A stretch of DNA of 64,000 nt from Phreatobacter aquaticus. GTDB taxonomy: Bacteria; Pseudomonadota; Alphaproteobacteria; Rhizobiales; Phreatobacteraceae. This document shows, piece by piece, positions 16,324 through 26,096 of the stretch. The stretch spans positions 2,938,828-3,002,827 of the forward strand of contig NZ_CP039865.1 in NCBI RefSeq assembly GCF_005160265.1, written 5' to 3'. A model generated the notes under the pieces. That model had not been told where the DNA came from and did no database searches. It saw nothing but the letters and a program-made list of their open reading frames with translations. Each line of letters opens with the position of its first letter. Positions within the stretch are counted from its first letter, which is position 1. Both the position numbers and the translations under genes were made by a program.

Positions 16324-18339
16324 ATGGTCCGTCGGTTCATCGGGCTGCTTGCAGCCGCGGTGGTGACAGCTTTCACTGCCTTACCGGCCATGGCCGAGAC
16401 CCGCGTTGCGCTGGTTCTCGGGTCTGGCAATTACAGCACCAATCCCATGGCTGGTGCGCTCAATGATGCCGGCCTGATTGCCCAGACGCTGAGAGATCTG
16501 GGTTTTGCCACGGTCGAAGGGGCAGACCTGCCCCAGGCCGAACTGCGCCAGGCCATAGCCAGCTTCATGGCCAAGGTGCGCGAGGCAGGCCCCGATTCCA
16601 TCGCTTTCGTCTATGTCTCAGGCCTCGGTCTGCAGCATGACAGCGAAAGCTACCTCATCGCGGCCGATACTGCAGTCGAGCGCGAGTCTGATATTCCGAT
16701 CGGCGGCATTCGCATTCTCGACATCACCCGTGCGCTCGCGGCGATCCCGAGCAAGGCCAAGGTGGTTCTGCTGGATCTGTCGCGCGAACATCCCTTCGCC
16801 AATGTCGGCCAGCCGGTGCGCCCCGGCATCGGCGTCATCGACGGAGCGCCCGGCATGCTGATCACGTCTGCTGCCGCCCCCGGTGCGATGTCATCTCCAA
16901 CCGACACGGCCTATGGCCGCTTCGCTCTCGCCCTCTCCGAGCAGCTTCGGGAACCGGGCGTCGCGATCAACGAACTGATCGCCCGGGCGCGCCTGCGCGT
17001 CCATCAGCAGAGCAACGGTCGCGACACGCCATGGGAGGTCTCGAGCCTCCAGCCCCCCGTGCCGATCCTCACCGAGCGGCCGGACAACACGTCGACCGGG
17101 TCAACGCCGCAGCCGCTGGCCGAGCGTCCGCCCGAAAGCCTTTCGATCGAGGAGGCCTATGCGCTCGCCATCGAGCGGGACACGATCCAGGGCTACCAGG
17201 TCTTCCTGCGCGCTTATCCCGACGGGCCGCTGGCCCTGCGCATCAAGCGTCTGCTGGCAGCCAAGCGCGAGGCTGTCGTCTGGCGCCAGACGCTCCGCGT
17301 CAACTCGCCGGAAGGCTACTGGACCTATCTGCGGCGCTATCGCAACGGCCCGCACGTAGCCGAGGCCCGTTGGCGCCTCGAGCGGCTGTCGGCGCCCGTC
17401 GCGCCGCCGCCGACATTCGCCGAAGTCGTCTATGACGATATCCCGCCGCCCTTGCCGATGATCGAGGTCATCGACGATCCCGGCTATTGGGAGCCGGCAC
17501 CGGCTGCCTTCTATGACGAAGTGGTGCTCGCGCCTGTCTATCTCGGGCCGCCGCTTGCTCCCTTGTGGGCCTTGCCGCCGCCGCCTCCGCCGGTCTGGGG
17601 CTACCTGCCCGTGGTGGGCGTTGCGGCAGCCGTGGTCGCGGTTCCGTTCATCCTACCACGCTTCGTTCGCCGTCCCGTGGCACCCGTGGTGCTGACGCCC
17701 CAGGGTGGACCGCGCTTTGGTGCCCCCGGGGGCGTCCGGCCCTTCGCACCGAACAATCCCGGTGGCCGTGCTCTGCCTGGCTCCGCCGGCGGCAATGCAC
17801 TGCCTGGAACTGGACGGCCTCAATTGGGCGGTCCGCAATTCGGAAACCGTGGCCCGACCGGTATTGCTCCGAGCGGGATCGCGCCGAACCCGGGCAACCA
17901 GGGCGTTGGCGGCAAGCCGCTCTCCGGTCAGGGCAATCCCGGTTTCGGCAATGCCGGCCGTGGGATTGGTCCCGGCATAGGGAACCGTGGTCCCAACCTC
18001 GGCAACCGGGGCCCCAATTTCGGAAATCGCGGCCCGAACATCGGTAGCCGCGGAGCGGACTTCGGTAACCGCGGTCCGAACGTCGGAAATCGTGGTCCCA
18101 ACATCAACAACCGTGGTGGTTTCAACGGTCGGCCAGGGGGCTTCAATCCGGGTCTTGGACGCTCGGGAGGCGGGGCGCCTGTCGTCCGCTCGTTCCAGCC
18201 CCCGCGGCAGACCTTCCAGCCCAGGGTTCAGGCTCCGCCGCGCCAGACCTTCTCGGCCCCGCGCCAGTCGTTTCAGGCGCCACGCCCGAGCTTCACGGCG
18301 CCGCGCGCCGCTCCGAACAACCAGCGCCGGCGGTTCTGA
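16324..18339 (+). CDS. Secreted caspase-fold pseudoenzyme with Gly/Asn/Arg repeat tail
   Basis: 671 residues. A signal peptide (cleavage near residue 24, PAMA) is followed by a caspase-like p20 fold (26-245). The catalytic pair is lost: the usual GHG is GLG (L101) and the usual DACR is DLSR (S153). Residues 270-375 hold two helical repeats around QGYQVFLRAYPDGPLA and YWTYLRRYRNGPHVAEA. A proline-rich stretch, a hydrophobic segment (about 445-465) and a long Gly/Asn/Arg/Pro-rich tail follow, with GNRGPN heptads. Related rhizobial proteins also have altered catalytic residues, as far as I recall. Probably a structural or binding role in the envelope. Start chosen at ATG 16324, where the signal peptide begins. 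Confidence 0.8.
   Translation: MVRRFIGLLAAAVVTAFTALPAMAETRVALVLGSGNYSTNPMAGALNDAGLIAQTLRDLGFATVEGADLPQAELRQAIASFMAKVREAGPDSIAFVYVSGLGLQHDSESYLIAADTAVERESDIPIGGIRILDITRALAAIPSKAKVVLLDLSREHPFANVGQPVRPGIGVIDGAPGMLITSAAAPGAMSSPTDTAYGRFALALSEQLREPGVAINELIARARLRVHQQSNGRDTPWEVSSLQPPVPILTERPDNTSTGSTPQPLAERPPESLSIEEAYALAIERDTIQGYQVFLRAYPDGPLALRIKRLLAAKREAVVWRQTLRVNSPEGYWTYLRRYRNGPHVAEARWRLERLSAPVAPPPTFAEVVYDDIPPPLPMIEVIDDPGYWEPAPAAFYDEVVLAPVYLGPPLAPLWALPPPPPPVWGYLPVVGVAAAVVAVPFILPRFVRRPVAPVVLTPQGGPRFGAPGGVRPFAPNNPGGRALPGSAGGNALPGTGRPQLGGPQFGNRGPTGIAPSGIAPNPGNQGVGGKPLSGQGNPGFGNAGRGIGPGIGNRGPNLGNRGPNFGNRGPNIGSRGADFGNRGPNVGNRGPNINNRGGFNGRPGGFNPGLGRSGGGAPVVRSFQPPRQTFQPRVQAPPRQTFSAPRQSFQAPRPSFTAPRAAPNNQRRRF
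17980..18105 (+). repeat. 21-bp coding repeat, heptapeptide GNRGPN-x
   Basis: Six consecutive in-frame units of 21 bp encode GNRGPN followed by L, F, I, V or similar; the fourth unit is diverged (GSRGADF). Codons differ between units, so the repeat is kept at protein level. A partial seventh unit (NNRGG) follows. Confidence 0.85.
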
Positions 18340-18365
18340 CCGCCGCCGGCCCGCTGGCTTTCCAA

Positions 18366-18402
18366 CAGAAAGGCCGCGGAGTGATCCGCGGCCTTTCTGT
18401 TT
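18366..18402. terminator. Strong hairpin terminator between convergent genes
   Basis: A perfect 15-bp stem (CAGAAAGGCCGCGGA with its complement) and GTGA loop, followed on the plus strand by TTT. It separates the pseudo-caspase gene (ends 18339) from the convergent dehydrogenase gene (ends 18434) and could serve both. Confidence 0.85.
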
Positions 18403-18433
18403 GCCGATATGGCAGCGCGAGGCTGCTTGAGGC

Positions 18434-19306
18434 CTACTTGCGCTCCAGCCTGGCGAACAGGCTGGACGTGTCCCAACGGCCGCCCCCCATGGCCTGCACT
18501 TCGCCGTAGAACTGATCCACCAGGGCCGCGACCGGCAAGGTCGCGCCATTGCGGCGAGCCTCGGCGAGGCAGATGCCGAGATCCTTGCGCATCCAGTCAA
18601 CTGCAAAGCCATAGTCGAACTTGTCGATATTCATCGTCTTGTGGCGGTTTTCCATCTGCCACGAACCGGCGGCGCCCTTCGAGATCACGTCAACCAGCTG
18701 CTCGATGTCGAGACCCGACTTGCGCGCGAAGTGAAGGCCTTCCGCCAAACCCTGGACAACGCCTGCGATGCAGATCTGGTTGACCATCTTGGCAAGCTGT
18801 CCGGCACCTGCAGGGCCGAGACGCCGGCACGCGCGTGCGAAAGCTGCAATCACCGGCTCCGCGGCAGCAAAATCGGCCTCGTCGCCACCGCACATGACGG
18901 TGAGAACACCATTCTCGGCTCCCGCCTGTCCACCCGACACCGGCGCATCGACAAACCCGAGGCCGAGCGCCTTGGCCTTGCCATGCAACTCGCGCGCGAC
19001 GTCCGCGGATGCCGTGGTGTTGTCGACGAAGATCGCTCCCTTCTTCATGGCGGCGAGAGCGCCATCGGGACCGATGGTGACCTGGCGCAGATCCTCGTCA
19101 TTGCCAACGCAGCAGAACACGAAATCCTGGCCACTTGCCGCTTCCTTCGGTGTGCGGACCGCAGTTCCGCCGAATTGCTTCGCCCATGCCTCTGCCTTGG
19201 CGAAGGTCCGGTTGTAGACGGTGACCTCGTGGCCGCCCTTGACCTTGAGGTGGCCTGCCATGGGAAAGCCCATGACGCCGAGACCGAGAAACGCGACTTT
19301 TGCCAT
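18434..19306 (-). CDS. Beta-hydroxyacid dehydrogenase (3-hydroxyisobutyrate / tartronate semialdehyde reductase family)
   Basis: A 290-residue NAD(P)-dependent oxidoreductase. Seen: Rossmann motif FLGLGVMGFPMAGHL, the substrate-binding DAPVSGGQAGAENG, and the catalytic lysine in GQLAKMVNQ. NRT after the second strand (VYNRTFAKA) suggests preference for NADP. The family includes 3-hydroxyisobutyrate dehydrogenase (MmsB), tartronate semialdehyde reductase (GlxR/GarR) and glyoxylate reductases; I cannot separate these by eye. It is divergent from the TRAP receptor at 19540, across 233 bp, so the two may share regulation. Confidence 0.85.
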   Translation of the reverse strand: MAKVAFLGLGVMGFPMAGHLKVKGGHEVTVYNRTFAKAEAWAKQFGGTAVRTPKEAASGQDFVFCCVGNDEDLRQVTIGPDGALAAMKKGAIFVDNTTASADVARELHGKAKALGLGFVDAPVSGGQAGAENGVLTVMCGGDEADFAAAEPVIAAFARACRRLGPAGAGQLAKMVNQICIAGVVQGLAEGLHFARKSGLDIEQLVDVISKGAAGSWQMENRHKTMNIDKFDYGFAVDWMRKDLGICLAEARRNGATLPVAALVDQFYGEVQAMGGGRWDTSSLFARLERK

Positions 19307-19314
19307 GGCTTTGA

Positions 19315-20628
<1,314 letters not shown>

Positions 20629-20660
20629 TCTCCGTTCCCTGCGCTTTCCAAACACGTACG

Positions 20661-20694
20661 AGGCCCGGCAGATCCTCTGCCGGGCCTTTATCTT
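20661..20694 (+). terminator. Rho-independent terminator after TRAP receptor gene
   Basis: Stem AGGCCCGGCAG / CTGCCGGGCCT, perfect over 11 bp with a 5-base loop, followed by TTATCTTT. Confidence 0.88.
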
Positions 20695-20825
20695 TCCGGA
20701 CATCGGCTAGGCTAAAGGCGTGCTGCGCGGTTGCGAGCGAGCAGGACCGCCCGGCAATGCCATCGAAGTGGTGACAGCGGCCGCGGCGCGCGATTGCGGG
20801 CCGATCGCCAGCTCAACGACGAAAA

Positions 20826-20857
20826 AGGCCCCCGGCAGATGTGCCGGGGTCCTTTTG
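20826..20857 (-). terminator. Terminator after dctM
   Basis: A GC-rich hairpin with arms AGGCCCCCGGCA and TGCCGGGGTCCT and a GATG loop. Read on the minus strand it is followed by TTTTTC, as expected just past the stop of the permease gene at 20869. Confidence 0.85.
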
Positions 20858-20868
20858 CTTGCATGAGA

Positions 20869-22881
20869 TCAGTTGCGCGGTGCGGCCGGTGGCTCGAGGC
20901 CGGGCGGCGGGCCGCCGAGGCCCGGCGGCGGACCGCCGAGACCGGGCAATCCGCCTGGCGTGTCGAAGCCGGGCAGGCCGCCGATGCTCGGCAATTCGAT
21001 GCGGATCTCCACCTTGGATGGATCCACCTGCGGCCCTGTCGCCTTGTAGTGCATCACCATCTGCGGGAACGTGATGACCAAGCCGACCATGATGCACTGG
21101 ATCACCACGAACGGCACAGCGCCCCAATAGATCTGCATCGTCGTGACCGGTTCCATGGTCTTGCCGGTGACACGATCAGTGTAGGGCTCTGCTGGCGCGA
21201 CCGATCGCAGGAAGAACAGCGCGAACCCGAAGGGCGGATGCATGAAGCTCGTCTGCATGTTCACGCCCAGAATGACGCCGAACCAGATGAGATCAATGCC
21301 GAGCTTCTCCGCTGCCGGACCTAGCAGCGGAACCACGATGAAGGCCAGCTCGAAGAAGTCGAGGAAGAAGGCGAGCAGGAACACCATGACGTTGACGAAG
21401 ATCAGGAAGCCAACCTGGCCGCCCGGCAGCGAGACCAGCAGATGTTCGACCCAGATATGACCGTTGACGCCATAGAACGTCAGCGAGAACACGCGCGCGC
21501 CGACCAGGATGAACAGCACGAAGGCCGACAGCTTGGCGGTGGATTCACTGGCCTGCCGCACAAGGTCCCATGACAGGCGCTTCTTCATGATCGCCAGTAT
21601 CATGGCGCCCGCGGCGCCCATTGCGCCACCTTCCGTTGGGGTGGCGAGGCCGATGAAGATCGTGCCGAGCACTAGGAAGATCAGCCCGAGCGGCGGCACC
21701 ATGACGAAGGTGACCTGCTCCGCGATGGGCGAGACGAGCTTCAGGCCACCGAAGCGTTCGACAGCGCCCACGAACACCGCATAGAGCAGGCCCGCCGTGA
21801 TGGCCTCGACCACAAGCGACCAGGTGCTGAATCCGGATTGCTTGAGGAAAAAGTACACGGCCAGCGTCGCGGCCGTGACGAGGACGGTCAGGATGAAGCG
21901 CGTGGACCCGAAATAATAGTTGAAGACCACCGCGACGAACGCGACCAGCACCGCCACCGACATGGTGAGGATAACGAAGTCCGCGCCCGCACCCACGGCC
22001 GTCTGCTTCAGGATGAAGACGCCGACGGCACCGGCATAGAGGACGAGCACGCCGAGCTTCCAAGTGCCGCGCTTGCCGTCATCCTGCTTGTAGAGGATCG
22101 CATCGAGCGGCAGGCCAGGAGCGGCCTTTGGCGCGAGCATGGTCACAAGGAAGATGTAGACCGCATAGAGCAGCGACAGGACAAGGCCCGGCACGAAGGC
22201 GCCTTCGTACATGTCACCGACCGAGCGGCCGAGCTGGTCGGCCATGACGATCAGCACCAGCGAGGGCGGGATGATCTGCGCGAGAGTCCCCGAGGCGGCG
22301 ATCACGCCGGATGCGACGCGGCGGTCATAGCCGTAGCGCAGCATGATCGGCAGCGAGATCAGGCCCATCGAGATGACGGATGCCGCCACGACACCAGTGG
22401 TTGCCGCCAGCAGTGCGCCGACGAAGATCACCGCATAGGCAAGACCACCTTTGATGGTACCGAACAGCTGCCCGATCGTGTCGAGCAGGTCTTCCGCCAT
22501 GCCGGAGCGCTCGAGGATAAGGCCCATGAAGGTGAAGAACGGGATCGCCAGCAGCGTCTCGTTGTTCATCACGCCGAAGATGCGCTCGGGAAGAGCCTGC
22601 AGGAAGTTCGGCTGGAACAGCCCCAGTTCGATGCCGATGATGGCGAAGAACAGGCCGTTGGCGGCGAGTGCGAGGGCGACGGGATAGCCGAGCAGCAGGA
22701 AGAACACGAGGGCGACGAACATGACCGGGGCCATGTTCTCACGCAGGAAGCCGCCGACACCGCCGGCTGCGAGAGCCGGCTCGGCAGAGAGCGTGAGGAT
22801 CAGAAGCGCTGCGCAGAGTGTGGCAGCCGCGCCCGAGAGGATGCGAGATAGGGTCAAGGCAGGTCTCCCGGAACGCGTCAC
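20869..22881 (-). CDS. TRAP transporter large permease subunit (DctM-like, extended)
   Basis: Inner-membrane subunit that moves solute with sodium. At 670 residues it is longer than the roughly 430 of classical DctM; it belongs to the larger class that accompanies FcbT1-type receptors. Extra hydrophobic segments lie about at residues 270-400, between the two halves. Conserved pieces include PFFTFMGLILE, ASGTLAQIIPPSLVLI, ATPTEGGAMGA and MQTSFMHPPFGFALFF. The N-terminus looks like a signal peptide. The last 35 residues form a Gly/Pro tail repeating GGPPPGL. The GTG start overlaps the dctQ stop (GTGA), showing translational coupling. Confidence 0.9.
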   Translation of the reverse strand: MTRSGRPALTLSRILSGAAATLCAALLILTLSAEPALAAGGVGGFLRENMAPVMFVALVFFLLLGYPVALALAANGLFFAIIGIELGLFQPNFLQALPERIFGVMNNETLLAIPFFTFMGLILERSGMAEDLLDTIGQLFGTIKGGLAYAVIFVGALLAATTGVVAASVISMGLISLPIMLRYGYDRRVASGVIAASGTLAQIIPPSLVLIVMADQLGRSVGDMYEGAFVPGLVLSLLYAVYIFLVTMLAPKAAPGLPLDAILYKQDDGKRGTWKLGVLVLYAGAVGVFILKQTAVGAGADFVILTMSVAVLVAFVAVVFNYYFGSTRFILTVLVTAATLAVYFFLKQSGFSTWSLVVEAITAGLLYAVFVGAVERFGGLKLVSPIAEQVTFVMVPPLGLIFLVLGTIFIGLATPTEGGAMGAAGAMILAIMKKRLSWDLVRQASESTAKLSAFVLFILVGARVFSLTFYGVNGHIWVEHLLVSLPGGQVGFLIFVNVMVFLLAFFLDFFELAFIVVPLLGPAAEKLGIDLIWFGVILGVNMQTSFMHPPFGFALFFLRSVAPAEPYTDRVTGKTMEPVTTMQIYWGAVPFVVIQCIMVGLVITFPQMVMHYKATGPQVDPSKVEIRIELPSIGGLPGFDTPGGLPGLGGPPPGLGGPPPGLEPPAAPRN

Positions 22882-23486
22882 TTCTTGGCCGATTCGATCA
22901 GGCCGTCGGCCTTTGCTTGCTCCAGCAGGCGTTGGGCTTCAGCCTCGACCATCTCGTGATGGCCTCCGCCATGCACGTCCTCGAGCTTGCCCTGCATGAT
23001 GGCGATGCGCTTGATCAGTTCGCTGATGCCCTGGATCAGAAGCAGGGCAAATCCAACGACGACCAGCAGCTTGGCCGGCCAGACCACGAGGCCGCCGGCA
23101 TTCATCGATTGCTCGTTCTGCAGGAACGACTTCAGAAAGAACGGCCAGCTGTCGATCAGGATGAGGATGCACAGCGGCATCAGGAACAGGGTGTGCCCGA
23201 CAATGTCGATGATATTGCGGGTGCGCCGCGACAGGTGGCTGTTCACCACATCGATCCGGATGTGCTCGTTGGCGAGCAGCGTCCAGCCTGCGCACAGCAG
23301 GAACACCGCACCGAACAGGTACCATTGCAGCTCGAGCCAGGCATTGGACGAGGAATTGAACACCTTGCGGACCACGGCATTGCCGGCCGAGATGACGACG
23401 GCCGCGAGGATCAGCCAGCTGATCGTCTTGCCGATCCTGGTGTTGACCGCATCGATCGCGCGGCTGATGGAAAGAAGTCCGCCCAT
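22878..23486 (-). CDS. TRAP transporter small permease subunit (DctQ-like)
   Basis: 202-residue membrane protein with four hydrophobic segments, partner of the large subunit downstream. The motifs WLELQWYLFGAVFLLCAGWTL and HIRIDVV, in the second and third segments, are hallmarks of DctQ. I chose the ATG at 23486 (MGGLLSISRAID) over an upstream start at 23612, whose extra 42 residues are Arg-rich and not membrane-like. A hydrophilic C-terminal tail with GGGHHEMVEAEAQRL may be a coiled coil. Upstream lie 408 bp with no gene. Confidence 0.87.
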   Translation of the reverse strand: MGGLLSISRAIDAVNTRIGKTISWLILAAVVISAGNAVVRKVFNSSSNAWLELQWYLFGAVFLLCAGWTLLANEHIRIDVVNSHLSRRTRNIIDIVGHTLFLMPLCILILIDSWPFFLKSFLQNEQSMNAGGLVVWPAKLLVVVGFALLLIQGISELIKRIAIMQGKLEDVHGGGHHEMVEAEAQRLLEQAKADGLIESAKK

Positions 23487-23894
23487 TTGTGCCCGGCTCC
23501 CTGCAATGAGTTCAAATACGGGAAACCGTCGGCGAACGCGCGCGCGCATCCTCCCATGGCATACGCCCCGGGCCAGCCCCGGGACATGTGAGACATCGAG
23601 AGAGCGAAGCACCGCGGCCGTGCGTCAGCCGAGACCCCGTGCCCGTCGCGCGCCTTGCAGCTGCGGCAGGCGTTTCCCCCTCTGTCTTTCCCCTTTGCGG
23701 CGTCGCGGTTGTTGGTGCGATCGCCTCCGGCCCGAAAGCCGCGGCTTCTCTATGCCACGGCTGCGCGCGGCACAATAGCCGGGTACGGGGCGAATCCAAC
23801 AAAAAGGCCGCTCCAATGTTGCGACATCAGGGCTCGTGGGCACTTCGTGCGCAATTTTTGGCAAGCAGATCTTTGCGGCCGGAGTGGTCAGCGC
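23487..23894. other. Intergenic stretch without recognisable gene
   Basis: Between the dctQ start and the end of the next minus-strand gene. Short open frames exist but show no protein family, no ribosome site and no codon bias that I can defend. It presumably holds the dctQM promoter near 23490-23600. I see no terminator-like hairpin or repeat. Confidence 0.6.
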
Positions 23895-24827
23895 TCAAGG
23901 CGGGGCGTTGGCCGCTTCTTGTTCCGGCGTCCTGATGCGCTGGCGGACGCGTTCGCGATGCAACGTGTAGAGGCCGGCGCCAACGATCAGCCCAATTCCC
24001 ATCCAGCTCGCGCCGTCGGGCCAGACGCCGAACACCGTGATGCTCGACAGGATGCCCCAGACCATGACGCTGTAGCGGAACGGCGAGATCAGGGAGACCT
24101 CGACGCCGCGAAAGGACTGGATCATCGCGAAGTTCCCGATGACGAGCACGATCGATGCGGCAAAGAGATAGAGAACGTGGGTCAGCGTCGCAGGCGCCCA
24201 GCCCTGGAACGGGATCATCGCGGCGGCGAACAGGCCGACAGCGGAACAGGTCGAGAGCGTCACCACCATGGTCGGAATACGCGGCGGGATGAACCGTGTG
24301 ACGATGTCGCGCACTGTGCAGAACAACACGCTGATCAGCGCAAGCGCGGTTGCGCTCCCGGCGACAAAGCCCTCGCCACCCGGCTTGACCACCAGCAGCA
24401 TGCCGACAAATCCCGCGACCACTGCCGACCAGCGGCGCCAGCCGACATGTTCCTTGAAGATCGGGCCTGACACCGCGGTGATCAGGAGCGGCGTCAGCAG
24501 GAAGATCGCCGTGATGTCGGCGATCGGCATGCTCGGCAATGCCGTGATGAACAGGAATGCGACGATGGCTTCCAGCACAGCTCGCGACAGGACGAGCGGC
24601 GAAAGGATGCTGCGGGCCTGAGCGAGCAGTCCGGATGCTGCCATCCAGCCGATGACCAGCACGATCGCGAAGCCGTTGCGGATGGCGATGATCTCGCCGG
24701 AGGGCAGATCCTCGGCGACAATCTTGACCAGCGTATCATTGGTCATGAAGCAGGCCATCGCCGTCACCATGGCAATGATGCCGCGGCGGTTGTCGGCGGC
24801 CGTTGCAGCTGGCAGCGAGAAGGACAT
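23895..24827 (-). CDS. EamA/DMT-family transporter
   Basis: A 310-residue inner-membrane protein with about ten hydrophobic segments in two EamA repeats. The start MSFSLPAATAADNRRGIIAMV leads into the first segment, and FMTNDTLVK in that segment is typical of the S-adenosylmethionine/riboflavin-like DMT group, though the substrate is not certain. The second repeat begins about residue 155. It ends with a charged tail. It is followed on the same strand, upstream, by the SolA-like oxidase with about 30 bp between, so these two may form an operon. Confidence 0.85.
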   Translation of the reverse strand: MSFSLPAATAADNRRGIIAMVTAMACFMTNDTLVKIVAEDLPSGEIIAIRNGFAIVLVIGWMAASGLLAQARSILSPLVLSRAVLEAIVAFLFITALPSMPIADITAIFLLTPLLITAVSGPIFKEHVGWRRWSAVVAGFVGMLLVVKPGGEGFVAGSATALALISVLFCTVRDIVTRFIPPRIPTMVVTLSTCSAVGLFAAAMIPFQGWAPATLTHVLYLFAASIVLVIGNFAMIQSFRGVEVSLISPFRYSVMVWGILSSITVFGVWPDGASWMGIGLIVGAGLYTLHRERVRQRIRTPEQEAANAPP

Positions 24828-24858
24828 TCGGGGAGCCCGGTTGGCGGGAGAGGCCGCG

Positions 24859-26022
24859 TCAGCCGTTCAGGCGCGACAGGCTGAACAATCCGATGTCATG
24901 GCGAGTGGTCCCGTCGATGGCGAGATCGGCAAGCACCTCTCCCATCACGCTGGCGAACTTGAACCCGTGGCCCGAGCAAGGCGAGGCAACCACCACCTGG
25001 GGGACACCTGGCAGGCAGTCGACAACGAAATGCTCGTCGGGAGTGTTGGTGAACAGGCACGCCTTGAGGGCCATGGTGGCGCCATCAGCGCCGGGAAACA
25101 CCTCGCGCACGACCTGGCGCAGCGCGGCCTCGTCATCCGCCGTCGGCTCGCGCGAGAGGGTGTCGGCATGGCCGAGCTGACGGAAGTGGTGATAGAGCCC
25201 GATCTTGAAGCCGGGAACGCCGAAGACCGGAAACTGATAGCAGCGCGCGCTGGGGGCATCGACGATCGAGACGGGGAGGGCGCCCAACGCGAAGTGCTGA
25301 GGTTCCTTAGGCTGGAACCAGCCGAGCACCTGGCGTTCCGGAACGGCCTTGCCGGCAAGGGCCGGGACATGGTCGGCAATCCAGGCGCCGGTGGACAAGA
25401 TCAATCGTCCGGCCTCGTAGGTGCCCTTCGTCGTGCGCACGCGCACGCCACCGCCGGCGGTTGGCTCCCAGTCGACAATTGCCTCGCGTGCGCGGATGTC
25501 GGCGCCTGCAGCCATTGCCATGGTGGTCTGGGCGACGATCGCCCGCTCGCTCATCACGAAGCCCGCATCGGCCTGGTAGTTGCCGACATAGTGGTCTGGA
25601 AGGCGGAAGGCGGGGAAGCGCCGCATGATCTCGCGAGCATCGAGCAGTTCGTGAGGCAGGTCATGGGCCCGGCACGCGGCGAGCGAGCCGGTGACGACCG
25701 AACTCTCGGCCGGTCCGGCATCCACGCCGCCGGTCACATAGAGCAATTGTTCGCCAAAGCGCTGTTCGGTCTCACGCCAGAGCTGATAGGCGCGGCGCAG
25801 CAGCGGCACATAGGAGGGATGTTCGAAATAGGCCAGCCGGATGATCCGGTTGATGCCGTGTGACGATCCCATCGCATGGGGAATATCGAAGCGCTCAAGC
25901 CCGAGCACTTTTTGGCCACGGCGGGCGAGCTGCAGGCAGGCCGCCGAACCCATGCCGCCGACACCGGCGACGATGACATCGAAGTTGGGCACGCGGTGCT
26001 CCGGTCGTTTCATCCCGTGCAT
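24859..26022 (-). CDS. Sarcosine oxidase / N-methyltryptophan oxidase-like flavoenzyme
   Basis: A 387-residue FAD amine oxidase of the monomeric sarcosine oxidase family, producing hydrogen peroxide. Seen: dinucleotide motif VAGVGGMGSAAC, the GSSHGINRIIR motif near residue 55 that contacts flavin, the cysteine in KACLFTNTPDEHF, which corresponds to the covalent FAD site, and the C-terminal SPCSGHGFKF. SolA acts on N-methyl-L-tryptophan and related N-methyl amino acids; monomeric sarcosine oxidase is the alternative. It starts at ATG 26022 with other Met codons close by. The adjacent exporter may move the product or substrate. Confidence 0.85.
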   Translation of the reverse strand: MHGMKRPEHRVPNFDVIVAGVGGMGSAACLQLARRGQKVLGLERFDIPHAMGSSHGINRIIRLAYFEHPSYVPLLRRAYQLWRETEQRFGEQLLYVTGGVDAGPAESSVVTGSLAACRAHDLPHELLDAREIMRRFPAFRLPDHYVGNYQADAGFVMSERAIVAQTTMAMAAGADIRAREAIVDWEPTAGGGVRVRTTKGTYEAGRLILSTGAWIADHVPALAGKAVPERQVLGWFQPKEPQHFALGALPVSIVDAPSARCYQFPVFGVPGFKIGLYHHFRQLGHADTLSREPTADDEAALRQVVREVFPGADGATMALKACLFTNTPDEHFVVDCLPGVPQVVVASPCSGHGFKFASVMGEVLADLAIDGTTRHDIGLFSLSRLNG

Positions 26023-26096
26023 GAGCTACCGCTGCTGCGGCCGCCCGTCGAGCCATAGTTCGGCAAAGCTGCTGCTCGCGGCCAGCCGAAGTCAGC

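Noticed and set aside
17980-18105. CRISPR-like direct repeats
   Set aside because: The 21-bp units are contiguous, in frame, and lie within a coding sequence.
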